Positions 42,798 to 55,361 of a stretch of 64,000 nt of DNA are shown here, one piece after another (within the stretch, counting starts at the first letter, position 1; each line of letters starts with the position of its first letter). Both the position numbers and the translations under genes were made by a program. The notes below the pieces were generated by a model. The model worked only from the letters and a program-made list of their open reading frames with translations, was not told where the DNA came from and did not search any database. Origin of the DNA: Amblyomma americanum (taxonomy: Eukaryota; Arthropoda; Arachnida; Ixodida; Ixodidae); assembly GCF_052857255.1 (NCBI RefSeq), contig NC_135498.1:118086281-118150280 (forward strand). Reading direction: 5' to 3'.

Positions 42798-44343
42798 CTC
42801 GTTTTTTGAGGAATTGGCACTTAGAGGGCTTCAGCTTGAGACCCGCTCCTCTTAGTCGCACCAAAACCTGCTCAATATTGCGCAAATGGTTCTCAAAGAT
42901 GTCTCTGTATATGATTATGTCATCCATATACACGAAGCACAGCCTCCCCAGAAGACCTGCCAGGATAACATCAGCGGTTCTCTGCCAGACAGCAGGGCTG
43001 TTGGCCAGACCTATCGGCATTCTTTTTCATTCATAGTGCCCTGAGGGCGTGTTGAATGCCGTTTTCTCGGCATCTGCCGGATCCATTGCTATCTGCCAGA
43101 ATCCCGCCGCCATGTCCACTACCGTGAAGTACCTGGCAGAGCCCAGCTGAGAAAGCGTCTCCTGTATATTGGGGATGGGGTATGGATCGATGCGAGTTAC
43201 GGCATTTAGTTTGCGGTAGTCCACTACCAATCGATACGAGCCATCTGGCTTTTCCACGAATAGTGCTGGTGCTCCCCAGGGTGACTTTGAGTGTTCGACA
43301 ATGCCGCGATTAATCAGGTCCTGCACCTGCCACTCCATCTCCTCACGTTGGAAGTAAGGAATCCTGTACGCACGCTGGTAAACGGGCGATGAAGTGCCGG
43401 TTTCTATCCTGTGCTTTATAAAGCCACAGCAGCCCAAATCCAGGTTGGACGCGGCGAATACCTCCGAGTAGTCGTTCAGCAAACCAACTAGAGCCTCCCT
43501 CTCCCTGGATTTTACGTGTGAAAGATCGAACGACGCCTTTGGAGCAGCCGAAGGACTAGAAAGCTCTACAGTTGCGAGTACCGTATCGGTGGGCTCACGT
43601 TTCTCTATCGCAGAGGTGAAGAAAGCCAATGTTTTGTTCTTGGGAAGGCTCAGTGGCTGCTGGCTACAGTTCACCACCCGTAGGGGCACTCTGTGGGCGT
43701 CATTAACTGTCACGAGGCACGCGGCTGCCTTCAGGCCATTGCTGAGAGAGTCGACCGGCTCAAGCACTCCCACGGCGCCGCTCTCTACATCTGAAGGCAC
43801 ACACGCGTAGAAAATGTGCTCCGACCAAGGAAGGACGACTGCCTCATCGACCAGCCTGACGGCAACCCGCGAATATATGTCAATATCGGTAATGCGAATC
43901 TCAGCCCCTCTCCTGTTCAAAAACGGAACTTTTGAGCCGCCCGCATTAACCTCTTCCTCAGAGAATGAGACTACTACCTTCCCTTTTCTCAAAAAATCCT
44001 GCCCTAATATACCTGACACTCCGTTTGGCAGAGACACCGTGTCCGGGTATACGTAGCAGGGGTGCTCCAATGCAATTCCGCCGAGAGAGAAGTGTAACCG
44101 GTAGAGTCCACTTATGCCAAGAGGATCCCCCGTTATGCCTACAAATTTGGTTGCCATACCACCAGACGCTTCCAACACCTCGCGGTCCCCCTTCCTTCGA
44201 AGCGTGTTAAAACTGCTCTCCTTAAGCAATGTCACCTTTGACCCCGTATCTATCAACAATTCCATGCAACAACCATTTAACTTGCCACGCACAACAGGGC
44301 ATGCCTCGTCGGCCACACAAACTACCGCCACCTCATCATCCAC
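42766..44343 (-). pseudogene. Gypsy element 2 protease and RT
   Basis: One frame from 44343 with protease ELLIDTGSKVTLL (intact D-T-G) and SGILGQDFL. It continues to RT: IVEHSKSPWGAPALFVEKPDG, VVDYRKLNAVT, ARYFTVVDMAAGFWQI and KTAFNTPSGHYE. An in-frame TGA at 43027-43029 interrupts the block normally reading on into RMPFGL; the frame goes on with RMPIGLANSPAVWQR and FVYMDDIIIY (intact YMDD). A shift at an A-run near 42804 ends it. 438 open codons make it the longest frame in the window. Confidence 0.92.
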
Positions 44344-44381
44344 TGCTCCCTCCCCACGCTCCTCAGGCTGGGGAGGACTAA

Positions 44382-45272
44382 CTAGTTTTTTGTCTCGGTA
44401 TCTGGAGCCCCGCTGTAGGCTTGCTTAGGGCGTGTCTCGCCTGCTTCTCTTTGTGGCTCCCCACGGCGCACGTTTTGGCAGAACCTGGTGATGTGTCCGC
44501 GACCCTGGCAAGCGAAGCATACGATTTCCTCAAAATCTCGCATACAGCGCCTGTAGCTTTGTGGCGGTCTCCGGTTTCCAGCGAATGGGCGCTGTTGAGC
44601 GCGCGCTTCAACCTGGCGTTTCACCTGCTGAGATAGCAGCTGTTCTAAGCGATCTAACCGCTCTGTCAAGAGAGCAACCTCAGGGTTGAGCACCGCTCTC
44701 TCTATGAGGCGTACTCTCGCTGCGGCTGTCGTTAACGCCTCATTTCGTTCCTCATCCAATGCGGCCGCCACGGCTTGGTCGAAATTGCTCGGCTTGCGCG
44801 AGAGCACGAACCGGCGCACGGGGTCTTGCAGACCAGCCACGAACAAAGCGGTCATTTCCTCTTTAAGTAGATCCTCCGCGTATTTCTTCCTTAGCTGGTC
44901 TCCTTCCTCCTCCATGCTTAACGTATCGCGTGCTAGGCGCTGAAGCCGCGACGCAAACGTTCGTACGTCCTCCCCTACCAATTGTCCGGCGTCACGGAAC
45001 CTCTGTACCCGCACGTGACGTGGTTCAGTGTCGAAATGCTCAAACGCGAGCTTCTTAAATTCCGCAAATTATTTTGTGGATTTTACTTTTTCGTCTCGCC
45101 ATGCAAAATCATGAGCAGCTCCTGCCATCTTACACCTCGCCATTCCCAGCATTTGAGCATCGGACCATCCCCCCATTTTCCCAATCTCTTCTAGCATGGA
45201 AAAGAAATCGCAGATTGGAACCCCTGTCTTATCTCCCGTAAACGTCGGAATGACGCTTCCTAATGCCAGCAT
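44382..45272 (-). pseudogene. Gypsy element 2 gag with zinc knuckle
   Basis: 45272-45069 encodes IPTFTGDKTGVPICDFFSML and GWSDAQMLGMARCKMAGAA; a shift near 45060 leads to 45014-44382 with QRFRDAGQLVGEDVRTFASR, LFVAGLQDPVRRFVL and a canonical CCHC knuckle CFACQGRGHITRFC. The pol frame differs from the gag frame. The gag particle would package element RNA. Confidence 0.88.
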
Positions 45273-45482
45273 GCTTGCTCCGAGCGACGGCTGTGGAGTG
45301 GGAGCTCCCTCAGATACAGACTTTTTTTTTTTCGCTCAAGTCCTCCGGTGCCTCAAGCCTCTCAAATGGGGGTAAAAGTCCCACAATCAGTCCCGTGATT
45401 CCCTTTTGATAACAATTTTGAAGTCATGAATGTCGCAGCATTCAGAGGACATTTGCTTTTGAGACCCCACTTCTGACACCAG

Positions 45483-45632
45483 TGTGACGACCCCCCATAA
45501 TGCGCAGGTCCACACGGGACGGAGAGGCAAAGAGACACCGTATGGCTAAGTTTAATTGATGATGCCCACCGTCTTGTCACGGGGCCAGGCCCGCCGAAAC
45601 AAGGCCCTTCGTAGCACACACAAGGAACGTCA
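45483..45632 (-). repeat. 5' LTR of Gypsy element 2
   Basis: 150-bp partner of 39875-40024. The bases just inside it on the plus strand, CTGACACCAG, hold a CCA at 45479-45481, one base from the LTR, as expected for a primer site. Confidence 0.9.
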
Positions 45633-47999
45633 CGCAGTCCTCAATGGTGACTTTCAGTAAGCGACTTTCATGCCTGTAAAAGCAATGGAAAGCGGCTAAG
45701 GAAAACAAACTAAAATTACTGAGCACCGGACAAACATCAAGTCTGGGAATAATCGGCGGATACGGCCTCAAAACAAACGATGGATACTCCAAGTCAGGAA
45801 TTGTGCGATCTTGAAATTTGACATATTCATCTAAATTATTGTACGGGCACCTGCACAGAAAATTAGGATCTCAAGAAAATTACACTAACAGAAGGTATTC
45901 AGACATATAAAAGTACGTTGGCAAAGCCTTAAATAAAAAGAAACGTGGACATTTCCATGTAACAGCCACAAAGCACTCGCAGATAACTGAAAATGCCAGA
46001 CAGCTCCCACACATAACACTGGAAAGCTCTCTGGCACAGAATACTTCAATTCCTCGTACCATATGAATGGCAGACTCCGCGTAGCACATTATGCAACGCC
46101 AAACAGACCTAGCGGCGCAAACGGCCGACGACTACCGGCATGGCAAGACCGTGTCGTCGCACGCTGAGGGCGGAGCGGTTCTCCGACGGCAAGCGGTGCC
46201 GGTGAACGAGTCAGCAGCACGAAGCAATGGCGGGGTCGTTGTTTATGAGAAAGGATATAAGCGGCTCCGGTAGCGGCGGCGCGACGCCGCCATTACAGAA
46301 TAAGATTCGTGCACATGCATTTTAAGCCCTGCATCGACGAACGAGTAACGAAAGCAAAAGCTGCGCACTTTTTTTCCTGGAACTGTGAAATAGAGGCCAT
46401 AATGAATTTCTACATCACAACTCACCTGGAACGTGTCGCTCCCAAAGTGCATTTCAACACATGGCAAACTGCAAGCACTGGCGGCGGCTCTCAAGCTGCG
46501 CAGTTTGTGCTCGTTCGCACTCAACTTTTATCGGGCCCAGCGTTGCGAACAGGTGCGTCGCCGATGTCATTTTCCGGCACTGTTTGCAGAGACGGGGCAG
46601 TATCCTCGCTGGCAGCACGAGGGAACACACATAATCTGTCGCACCGGCTACACGTGCAGCTTTCTGTGCGCGCGAACTTCACACAACCAGATATGGATAC
46701 TGATGAGGCCCGTTTCATATGCTGCGACTGGACCGAAAATATCCGGTGTAGTCGGTGAGGCCGCAGTGCGATTTTCCGTCAGTGCTTTCACATGCCACAC
46801 CGACACAACGAATTCGGTCGGAGGAACAGACAAGGTCCCTTGAAGTTTGCATAGACAACCCATTATTAACCGCTACAGAAACATAACACAGATTGTGTTG
46901 ATGATTTTAAGACTAGCGTATTTTTAGATGCAAGGCATTATTTCGTATGTTTTCATTCGAATAAACAGTTTTGCTTCCACCGCGGTAAGAGCTCCCACGT
47001 GACCGCACGTCGCACGTCGTCTCTGCGCTCCCCATTGGTCCGTCGCAGAGCGAACACACCGACGCTGCGGCTGAATACCAACCGGACGGAACTCGATCGC
47101 AAGCCGTCTGCGACTAGACCGACGGCTCTCCTCAGTCGCAGACCGACAGAATTCGCAGTGTCGCAGGCGAAAATAGCATGCATGCGACATTGTCCTGAGT
47201 CTATTTTGTTGAAAACGAGAGAAGTCATGCCTAGACGGTGCAGTGGTTACAAAAACTCTTTTACATGATTTTGTGACTAATTACAACTTATATTTCGAAT
47301 CTCGGTTTTTAAAGACTCTTTTGGATGTATAATATCACTGTGAGCAGGATCCGGCAAGGACGGCAAACAGAGAAGTCGAAACTGCGGAGCTTCTGTGTCC
47401 TCTGTTATGAGCATGCGCAGACACAAGCGTTTGCGGGTCGGTAGGCTGGAAACGCTGATTGGTCAAAAAAGTGACGTCACGCCTGTAACGTCATGGTCAT
47501 GTGACGTTTAATGCCGTCATGTCCGGTTGAAGACAGACATATTTTCCCTAGATTTTTCTCGGAATTCCCCACGTTTTTGACAGCGTGCGCGGGATAAAAA
47601 AGCGCATCTTTACCTCCACCCCACCCAGTTCGACCACTTTGCCGAGCGGAGTGCAATTGAAAAACCCTTGCCTAAATGCTAACGCGATTCACGTTTGTCC
47701 CGCTCCCTCCCACGACACTTTCCCGAACTCGGATGTTTTGTCGCCTTTGTTATTTTTTTGTGTGTTTGTGTCTGCATGCACAGTGCACGTGTCTCTACTT
47801 AAGCAAACTGCGCCGCTGATTCCGCATTCACTCTTCCTGCCGAAGAGGCTCCAGGGAAATTTACTGCCCTGTTTGCGTTTTATTCTGTTTATTTGTTTAC
47901 TCGTTTTGGCCAGCGGCACGCGAGTCATGCATCTCCGCGAATCCGCCACCGTCTGTTTCTGTACTCGCCGCCGCTCTGCCTTGAGGGGCGCCTGTCGCA
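45633..47999. other. No secure gene; CpG-rich patches and CRE-like cluster
   Basis: 46090-46300 is CpG-rich; on the minus strand GTAATGGCGGCGTCGCGCC opens MAASRRRYRSRLYPFS before a stop and resembles a promoter-proximal YY1-type site. 46980-47180 is also GC-rich. 47465-47520 has three TGACG/CGTCA motifs within 60 bp (GTGACGTCACGCC, AACGTCATGG, GTGACGTTTAATG), then GGGATAAAAAAGCGC at about 47590. These could be host promoters, but no exon follows clearly. Confidence 0.35.
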
Positions 48000-48194
48000 T
48001 ATATTAAGGAGCCTAAATTAAATTTTAAAGGAAAAAGGTGTGAAGAAGATGACGCGAATTAACCGAAGAGTAAAGAAGAGGAAGAAGAAGCATTCGGTGA
48101 GGTGGAGGGAGATGATTTGTGGAGAAGCATTCGGCGAGATGGAGAGAGATGATTGGTGGAGAAGAGAAGAAGACGACCACAAGGCATACGTGTA

Positions 48195-48220
48195 TTAACA
48201 CCGAGGCTATAAAAGGGCGA
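48195..48220 (+). promoter_or_regulatory. TATA-box core promoter candidate
   Basis: GAGGCTATAAAAGGGCGAG is a strong TATA box match, about 115 bases upstream of the open frame at 48322 and following an AG-rich region (48050-48180). Confidence 0.45.
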
Positions 48221-48321
48221 GTGAGAGCGAGGCCTGGGGGGGGGAGGACAGCAGAGAAGCAGAGGCTCCGGCGGGTCAGGGACACTTTGGCTGGAAGAGA
48301 GCGACGCCGGCTATTGCTCCG

Positions 48322-48744
48322 GTGAGCTCGCGTGCTACGACATCGCATCGTGGACTCCCTGCCGTGCCTGAGCCCGTTCCGGTGAGTCAAAAGAGGACGC
48401 TACCACCTGCTACGGCCAGGGGTGTCTCCAGTGCAGTTGCCACCCATCCGGGTGGTGCCCCCAACACCAACAACACCGGCATCATCTCCACGGGCGCTTG
48501 GACCTGGTGCTTATACGACGCAGCCAGCGACGCCGCCACCAAAGCCAACAACACCGGCATCATCTCCATAGGCGCTTGGACTTGGAGCTTGTACGACGCA
48601 GCCAGCGACGCTAGCCCAAGCGCGTCGAACGCCGCCAGCGACGCCATCCCAAGCACGGCGAGCGCCACCTCGATGCCGCCTACTGGATCCATACAACGCC
48701 GCAGCCACACCGAACCAACCGTGAGCACGAACGCAGATATATAA
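48322..48744 (+). CDS. Unidentified repeat-containing open frame
   Basis: 140 codons, opening at a GTG (no ATG in this context), with two nearly identical 26-residue units (NNTGIISTGAWTWCLYDAAS and NNTGIISIGAWTWSLYDAAS). These come from a 78-bp direct repeat at about 48465-48620, and a third partial unit (NAASDAIPSTA) follows. An alternative frame is proline/threonine/alanine-rich (PTPTTPASSPRALGPGAYTT) and carries one TAG; it could be the real one. A TATA box lies upstream. Function unknown; it may be a gene, an LTR or merely a minisatellite. Confidence 0.25.
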   Translation: MSSRATTSHRGLPAVPEPVPVSQKRTLPPATARGVSSAVATHPGGAPNTNNTGIISTGAWTWCLYDAASDAATKANNTGIISIGAWTWSLYDAASDASPSASNAASDAIPSTASATSMPPTGSIQRRSHTEPTVSTNADI

Positions 48745-51700
48745 CAAGCCCCGTTCCGTCCATGCCGTTACGAAGTAGTACTGTAAGGAACAGGGCAAGA
48801 ACGCTGGATACAAAGTGCATCGGACCGCTGTCTTCACCTCCTCCTGGATGCCTGCGTTGCATGATCATGGCGCCATGCATACACACGACGTCGCAGTCAC
48901 GTTGCAGCGTACTGCCGTACATCGTGGAAACAAAACGAGACCAGCGGTGGCGGCAAGGAAACATCTTTAATCTGACTCCGCTGAGTATACGGCACTTCTG
49001 TAAAAGATACACAAGCCATGGCTCCGGCGCTACCCGAAATTATCTTGACGGGGTGGTTCGCAATGGGCAAGAAAAGCAGAGTTGGGGAGACGACAGGCAA
49101 TGAAACTGAAAACAAGACCGTGGTAACGGAACTACGTGCCAAATTCCTGCCACATTTTTCTTCTCGTAAAAGTATACTATCTCTTCACGGTGGTCCAAAA
49201 ACCGAATCCCTGAAGTTAAAGAACCTGAGTGGTGCACAAGCCACTTGCGGGCAGCTCCACATCGGACCAATAATGTTTGCCATCTCTCTGCCTTTAGAAG
49301 TTTTTTTTAAAAAGAATGCATTTGTATATTGTATCCTTAAAACCCGTTCATTACTGTTACTTATGTTTGCAGTCCATAATGGACTTTTTTAAAGAAAATT
49401 TTTAATTCCGTGCTCCACTCGCGCATTGAAAATATTTATCGAGCACTATATTCATCCAGTCTATAAGTCCTCAAAGTCGATAAAAACACGATTCGCAGTA
49501 AGGATTACACAAAAACATTGCGTATAGCTTGTGCTCCGTGGTTTTATTTTCGAACAAAAATAAAGCTCATCGATTTTACGTTCATAGTGCAAGGTAGCTG
49601 TGTAAGTTTGTTAGACATTTTTTTCGAGACTGCAGTTTTAAGCACTTTACAGAACATTGTTACTAGCACGCCTTCAAAACACTGTTCGCAATTTAACTTG
49701 TGCATGCGACTTACATTCATTCCATTGGATGTTCGAAAATGCTGAATTACACAGACCACCGCTACAAATAGCACTGGATTATCACAAATGTCAGTTACTA
49801 ACCTACACACATTAAAAGGCTGCTTAACATGTCAAGCTCATTCAATTGAAAAGAAATTGAAGAGCCTGCGTAAAGTAATGAAAAGGTCAAAAAGACCTGT
49901 AGATTACAATTTTGTTTTCTTAAATAGAGGACAATTAACAACATTTGAAACCAAAATTCTTGGACAGGTATTACAGGTAGGGACTAACTTGAAATCAGCA
50001 CCTAAATGTAATCAGAGCGATACAATAGCAAATCTTGAAAAACAATGCAGAGATTACTTGAAAACTTCGCAACACTTCAGGCTAACTGGTGCTGTCAGAT
50101 AAGATTAGCTAAAAAAATGTTATGCACCACCTAATTCCCAGTGGCTAATCCCAAGTGGCTAACTTCAAGATGCAGATTACAAACTACAGTAAAAGAAATA
50201 CTAAACAGACATTCTAAAGTAGCCCACTAAATCTACAGTAAAATATCACAGGTATCCAACCTCTAATGTTTGTGTTTGTTCTTGCGAAACACATAGGATG
50301 AACATAACCTTAGAAATCATATACAATACATTCATTTTAGCACACAAGCTCATAAAAAGAACACAAAACAAAACTTTACACTCAGTATATGGAGGCCTAT
50401 GCTCTAGAGAAAGTTTATGTGCCCCGAAAGATATGTTAGCCACCCATTTGAAAGAGCCTGTCGGAAATAAAATGCAGCACTCATAACTTATAAGGAAAAA
50501 ATTAGAATACAGAAACACATGCAAACATGCCTTTCAATCTAGCTAACAAGTAATGACTAATACTGAAACACAAGGAATTAGTCAACCTGGTATTACGTGA
50601 CTGTGCGCACTACAAGCAAAGCAAAAACAATTGGGCTAAGGTCAAAGCGCTCAGGACACAGGCATTCTCTTTTATCGCGTGAAAGGCATTCATCACCTTC
50701 ACTTTAGGACGAAGTGAAGAAAAATTCCAGAAAAGTTCCCATGGCAACTGATCAGACTAAGGACTAGTAACTTTGTGATTAAATAAGTAATATAATTTCT
50801 GAGGACCTATGTCTAAGCACATATTTGCTTGAAAAATTCATTGTTCATCAAATCCATTATCACCATTATTTTTTTCTAATTAAAGGATATGTATAAATGC
50901 TAGCAATTCTGTCATGTGGCAGAACGGGAAGTCTATAAAATAACAAAAAATTACAAAATTCTGACAGTGCTCCCAGGAAGCTGTCCGAGCTAGATGCAAA
51001 AACATAAAAACCATGACTAGCCCATACAGGGACAAGAAACCAGGGGGGTGATGATTCTTAAGGTCAACGAAATGTTGCTGTTCCTGTTTGCCATGTCGTT
51101 CCATGCTGTCACATAATGTGAGTACAGCATTTGTCGAAGTTTAGAGCCCAAGGAATTCGCTTCTGAGCCTTGTTGTGCATCGCTAGCATTCCAGATCTCT
51201 TGAAGGTACAGAAAATCTTGCCCTGACCACCGTGAATGTAGGACATCCATGGATGCTCAGAGGCCTTATTACACGGCTTAGAAGCCAAACCCTTTGGCTC
51301 TGTACTTTTTGACAAAGGCTATACATCAGTTTTCTCACAGATTCATGCTGACATTGTTTTCCTTTTTCTTCGCTCAGGCCAACTGTATCATGTTAACATT
51401 GATAAGTTATAGTAGCAAAGTTTGTGTTCCACTACCAGTATTCCAAACAGTACTAAAAAACTAGACATGTAAAACAAGTACAGGCAGATAGAAGAGGCTG
51501 CTGTGAAGGAAAGACGAAGTGGTTTTTAAAAAGTAATGAGCTCAAAACCATCGAAGCGTGGTTTATTTTAAGCCAAATATATAAAAGCACTCTCAAGGAA
51601 GGTCAGCAGACAGAGTGCCTTCTTTAGATTTTCCAAACGGAACACCCAGAATGCTGCAAACAGCAGAATGCCCACAGAAGCGATGAGGTTTTCACTACAG

Positions 51701-54700
51701 GGTGATGGCCTCCGAACAGGAAAACTGCACTTTGATAGGTGAGGAGGCATGCTGTAAGTGCTTGGTCCTGCAAAATTAAAAACGAAATATCACTGACATT
51801 TCTAACACTTGTAGAAGAGCAAAAAATACTGTTGCATTTCAGTATAATGCACATTATGACTACACTATCTTAGGGATGAATTCATGAGGGGGTGGTCTCT
51901 CCTCCTCAAAGTGAGAATTTTTACAAAGAAAAACCATCCTCAACCCAATTTTTTTAAGAATAAGTCAAAGAAATGCGAGGTTCAAACATGTCACTGAGTG
52001 ATCTCTAAAGGTAACGGTAACCAGGCTAATGTACTTGGAGCTATCAACATTGTCTAGCTTCAACTTCATTGCCCACCACTATGTGCAGGAGACCTTGGTG
52101 ACAAGTTTTGTATCAAAACTTTTTAATTCATGATTCGTTTGTATGGATGAATCACTTTGCCAGAATTTTGCTCGGAAACCAAAGTGTCCATACTACACAG
52201 GTGCAACTGTACATATCATTTGTTCATTAGAGCCATGATCACATTTAGTGGGCCACCACAACTATGCCTTTGCAAAAATTAAACAAAATGCTGCAATGGC
52301 CTCCCTGCCAAAGATTTGAAAACCATATTCTAGCTACAAGACAACTGAGTTGCTCAATCTCATTTAATTGCAACCAGTGCAGCAACAGCCTAACTGTAAT
52401 CGAACTAGAGGCTAAAGGAACAATGGTGAGCCACTGCTCATAAGGGAGCATGGTACAAAGTGCGTATTTGAAAGGTACAGCTGCACATGAAATCTACCAC
52501 TCTTGCTTTATCCGTGACATTTGATACATATGGCGACTACAGGAATTTTTCTGAGCATCGAAGAAGCAAATGTTCTCTAGGGAATGACATTTTGAGCACC
52601 TATAACAGCCCGGGATGCAACAATCAGTACTCCCCATGAATCATATTTGTGTGTATATAATGACGACCAAAAATACAAAACTGGTATGGTGTTGTTCAAA
52701 GTGTATACGCCATTATAGACAGCTTGTGAAGTAGCACTCCACAATGATTGGATGCCATCGAAGACTACAACACAAAATACTCTTTTCCATCTGAAAATAA
52801 AAAAGGCTGCACCATATCCGGACCTCATTACCATTTGTAAATAAAATGAAAAACCACAGTCGGAAAAGCAAATAATGGTGATCGCGTCTCTATAGTTTCG
52901 TACAAGTCTAAAGAAACCACAACCGTCTCAACATTGGTTTATTGGTTATTTGAAAAGAGTGGTAGTGAACACGCATGAAAATGAGACAGTAGCAATGCAA
53001 ATCCCCAAAATAGCAGCGTGTCAGTACGCTGTATCTGGTTTAATCATGAATTAAAGACTATTTTCAGAACTGAGCATAGTTGAAGCAGTTACACTGGCTC
53101 CTTATTCCTACTATTGTACTTTTTTTAATTGCACAAGTAACTATGCCTGAATTTTAACGAAAATCCCTTGGAGGTCAGCAGCTCCTTACTGTCACTGTTT
53201 GCATCCCGCCTCTTTGCAAGATACACCAACGAAACATTAAGGCTTTGTACCAGCCCCATTCTAAAATAGATAATCACAAAACCTAAGCTTTGCTAAGGCT
53301 CGTGACATCAATGACTAAATTTGGGTAAATTATGTGCCTAAAAGGTAGTCAACAGATGCTCAGATAAATACTGAGCTGCTATTTTCGTACAAAAATTTCA
53401 GTTCCTGCCTATGTCCACCAATAATTTGAACAAAAATACCTACAAGTGTTGCAGGGGGGCATCTTTCTTTGCGACTTAACTCTGAACTGTTTGGTACTGC
53501 TTGTAGAATAAACGGATGCAACCTTGGAGTTCTTCATAGATTAGAACCTGTGTAGAACAATGTCCAGTCAGGTTTGATACCAAACAAATCATTTTGAATA
53601 AAATGTATGTCGTTCGAATTACTGACTCTAATAATGATATGTGAGCAAGGCAATGAAGTATGTGATGCTTTGAAATTAAAGCAGCTGTTATATTTTCACA
53701 AATAGTGACCGCATGTTAATATTGCACCCATCGAAGTTATGCCGCAACGAACCGCAGAACATAAGGCAAGAACTGGCAGCTGTTGCTTTCTCGCTTTCAC
53801 TCGTGTTCCAGTGACAAAGAGATTGCGCCATTGACTGAAAGCAACAATTAATCAGATTGGAATTCTAAATGTGGCGCCCGAATCTATGACGGCAGAATAC
53901 AAGTATGCACTTCAGAACCTTTGAGCACATTCATTTGCTGCGACGCGCACGATAGACAAAATTATGTTTTTTGTGGGGAACCATAGCATTTTAGAAAAAG
54001 CAACCTGATTTTTTTATGTTAATAGCGATGCCGCATACCTCGTTCTGCGAACATGCATGAAATTCAGAGTGGCGAAAAATGCTGCCCATATCCAAACTAA
54101 AATGACACAAATCCTTCGGAGGGCACTAAAATAACAATGCCGAAAACATACAGCCGCTTGCAAGGTGTACTTCAGTGCAGACGCAAGCAGACTTGTACTA
54201 CAGAGCGCTCGTGCGGTGCTTTGCGGAATGAAGGCGAACTTATAACGCAGACAGTGGGATTGACTGACAATGCAGGTGCTCAAGCGCTGACGCATAGTCA
54301 TATAAAACAACCCATACACTGGCAGCGCGTCGTTAAGAAAACTGCGCTAATATTTTGCTCCATTCCGCAGCACAGTGCTTCAGCGCTCCACACAAGCCTG
54401 CTCACGTCTTTTTCGTACAACAATATTTAAGACGCAAAATCACTTTCCATGACGGCGAGACGGATGTGAGACGGCAGGGATTCAAGAATATCCTTCCGGG
54501 CAGCAGTGTCGAGGTAGAAATTTCTCTCCCGCTGACCAAGGGCGCGGCAAAGCCAGCGCTTGTCTCGATTCGCTCACAACGGCGCCATAACGCCATTCGC
54601 AAACCAGAGCGAGGGGCAAGCTCAGCCGTCGTTTACGATATCCACTTCGGTGAACTCGGTTAAGCATCCATCTTTCCTTTCTCCGTCGCGCATCGAAAAG

Positions 54701-55280
54701 CAGCAGCGGCAAACGCACAGTCGCCGCTCACGATATCCGTTCCAAGAGAGGCTCCAGACAACGCGCCGCGCTCAATTCTGCGACGCAATCCGAGACGGCC
54801 CCGCTGGCTCTGCTAGGCCTAGAGCCTACGCCGCTTCGGTCACAGCGTCCACACTCACACGAGTCACGACTCTCTCGCCATCTTCTGATCCTTTGCGCAG
54901 CCTGCTGTGGATTGCATTCCCACCGAAACCAAAACTTGTTGCTTCGTTCCGGAACTAAGCGAAACACATAAAACTACAAAGTTCCACTGGCGCGTTCTTT
55001 TGAGCAGCAGCAGGAATTCGATCTCGCTCCGTCTCAGTTGCCGTACGCTGTTTTTTTCTACACCATTCGGAATGTTCCGAATGGCGACCACCACTCCGTT
55101 AGAGACGGCTGATGAACGATTGCGGACCTCGTTAGCACACCGTCCGTTCTAGCTGGTGTTGCTTCGGTGTTTACGATATCATGTGCACCATTTTACCTGT
55201 GTTCTCGTCTGGCGATGCGGTGTTTTAAAGCGGACGAACACGGATAAACCTCCTATCTCGTGTCATTCGTGTTTAGTGCG
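48745..55280. other. Longest repeat-poor stretch; no gene identified
   Basis: 49400-54000 is AT-rich with only short frames and scattered AATAAA signals on both strands. No SINE, LINE or LTR landmark is seen. 54430-55150 turns GC-rich and could be a promoter region. It includes the perfect palindrome CCATTCGGAATGTTCCGAATGG (55063-55084). Introns or long UTRs of a host gene are possible but not supported by any exon I can recognise. Confidence 0.4.
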
Positions 55281-55361
55281 TATGGCGCGGTTCAGGTGTC
55301 CAATGATATATGAAACAGATACTGCGCCATTTCCTTTCCCCAAAAACCAATTATTATTACT
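55281..55361 (+). mobile_element. Ruka-like SINE, last 80 bases only
   Basis: TATGGCGCGGTTCAGGTGTCC through CCAATTATTATTA; equivalent to 2268-2349. It marks the left limit of the block paralogous to 2268-4243. Confidence 0.85.

Larger units (their letters stand above)
39875..45632 (-). mobile_element. Ty3/Gypsy LTR retrotransposon 2
   Basis: 5,758 bp on the minus strand between two 150-bp LTRs (39875-40024, 45483-45632) that differ at about 5 positions, much fewer than in Gypsy element 1. Order: gag, protease, RT, RNase H, integrase, C-terminal tail. Several single-base stops and frameshifts are present but nearly every domain is legible. CAGT precedes the left LTR (39871-39874) and lies 2 bases beyond the right LTR (45635-45638); whether this is the target duplication is unclear. 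Confidence 0.93.

Noticed and set aside
45633..45638. Clean target-site duplication for Gypsy element 2
   Set aside because: CAGT appears on both sides but is offset by two bases on the right, so it was not called.
48387..48728. Minus-strand frame across the 78-bp repeats
   Set aside because: Mirror of a GC-rich repeat; the promoter-like TATA box points to the plus strand.
49788..50102. 104-codon open frame in the repeat-poor region
   Set aside because: Lysine/threonine-rich as expected for AT-rich DNA; no motif, splice context or composition change.
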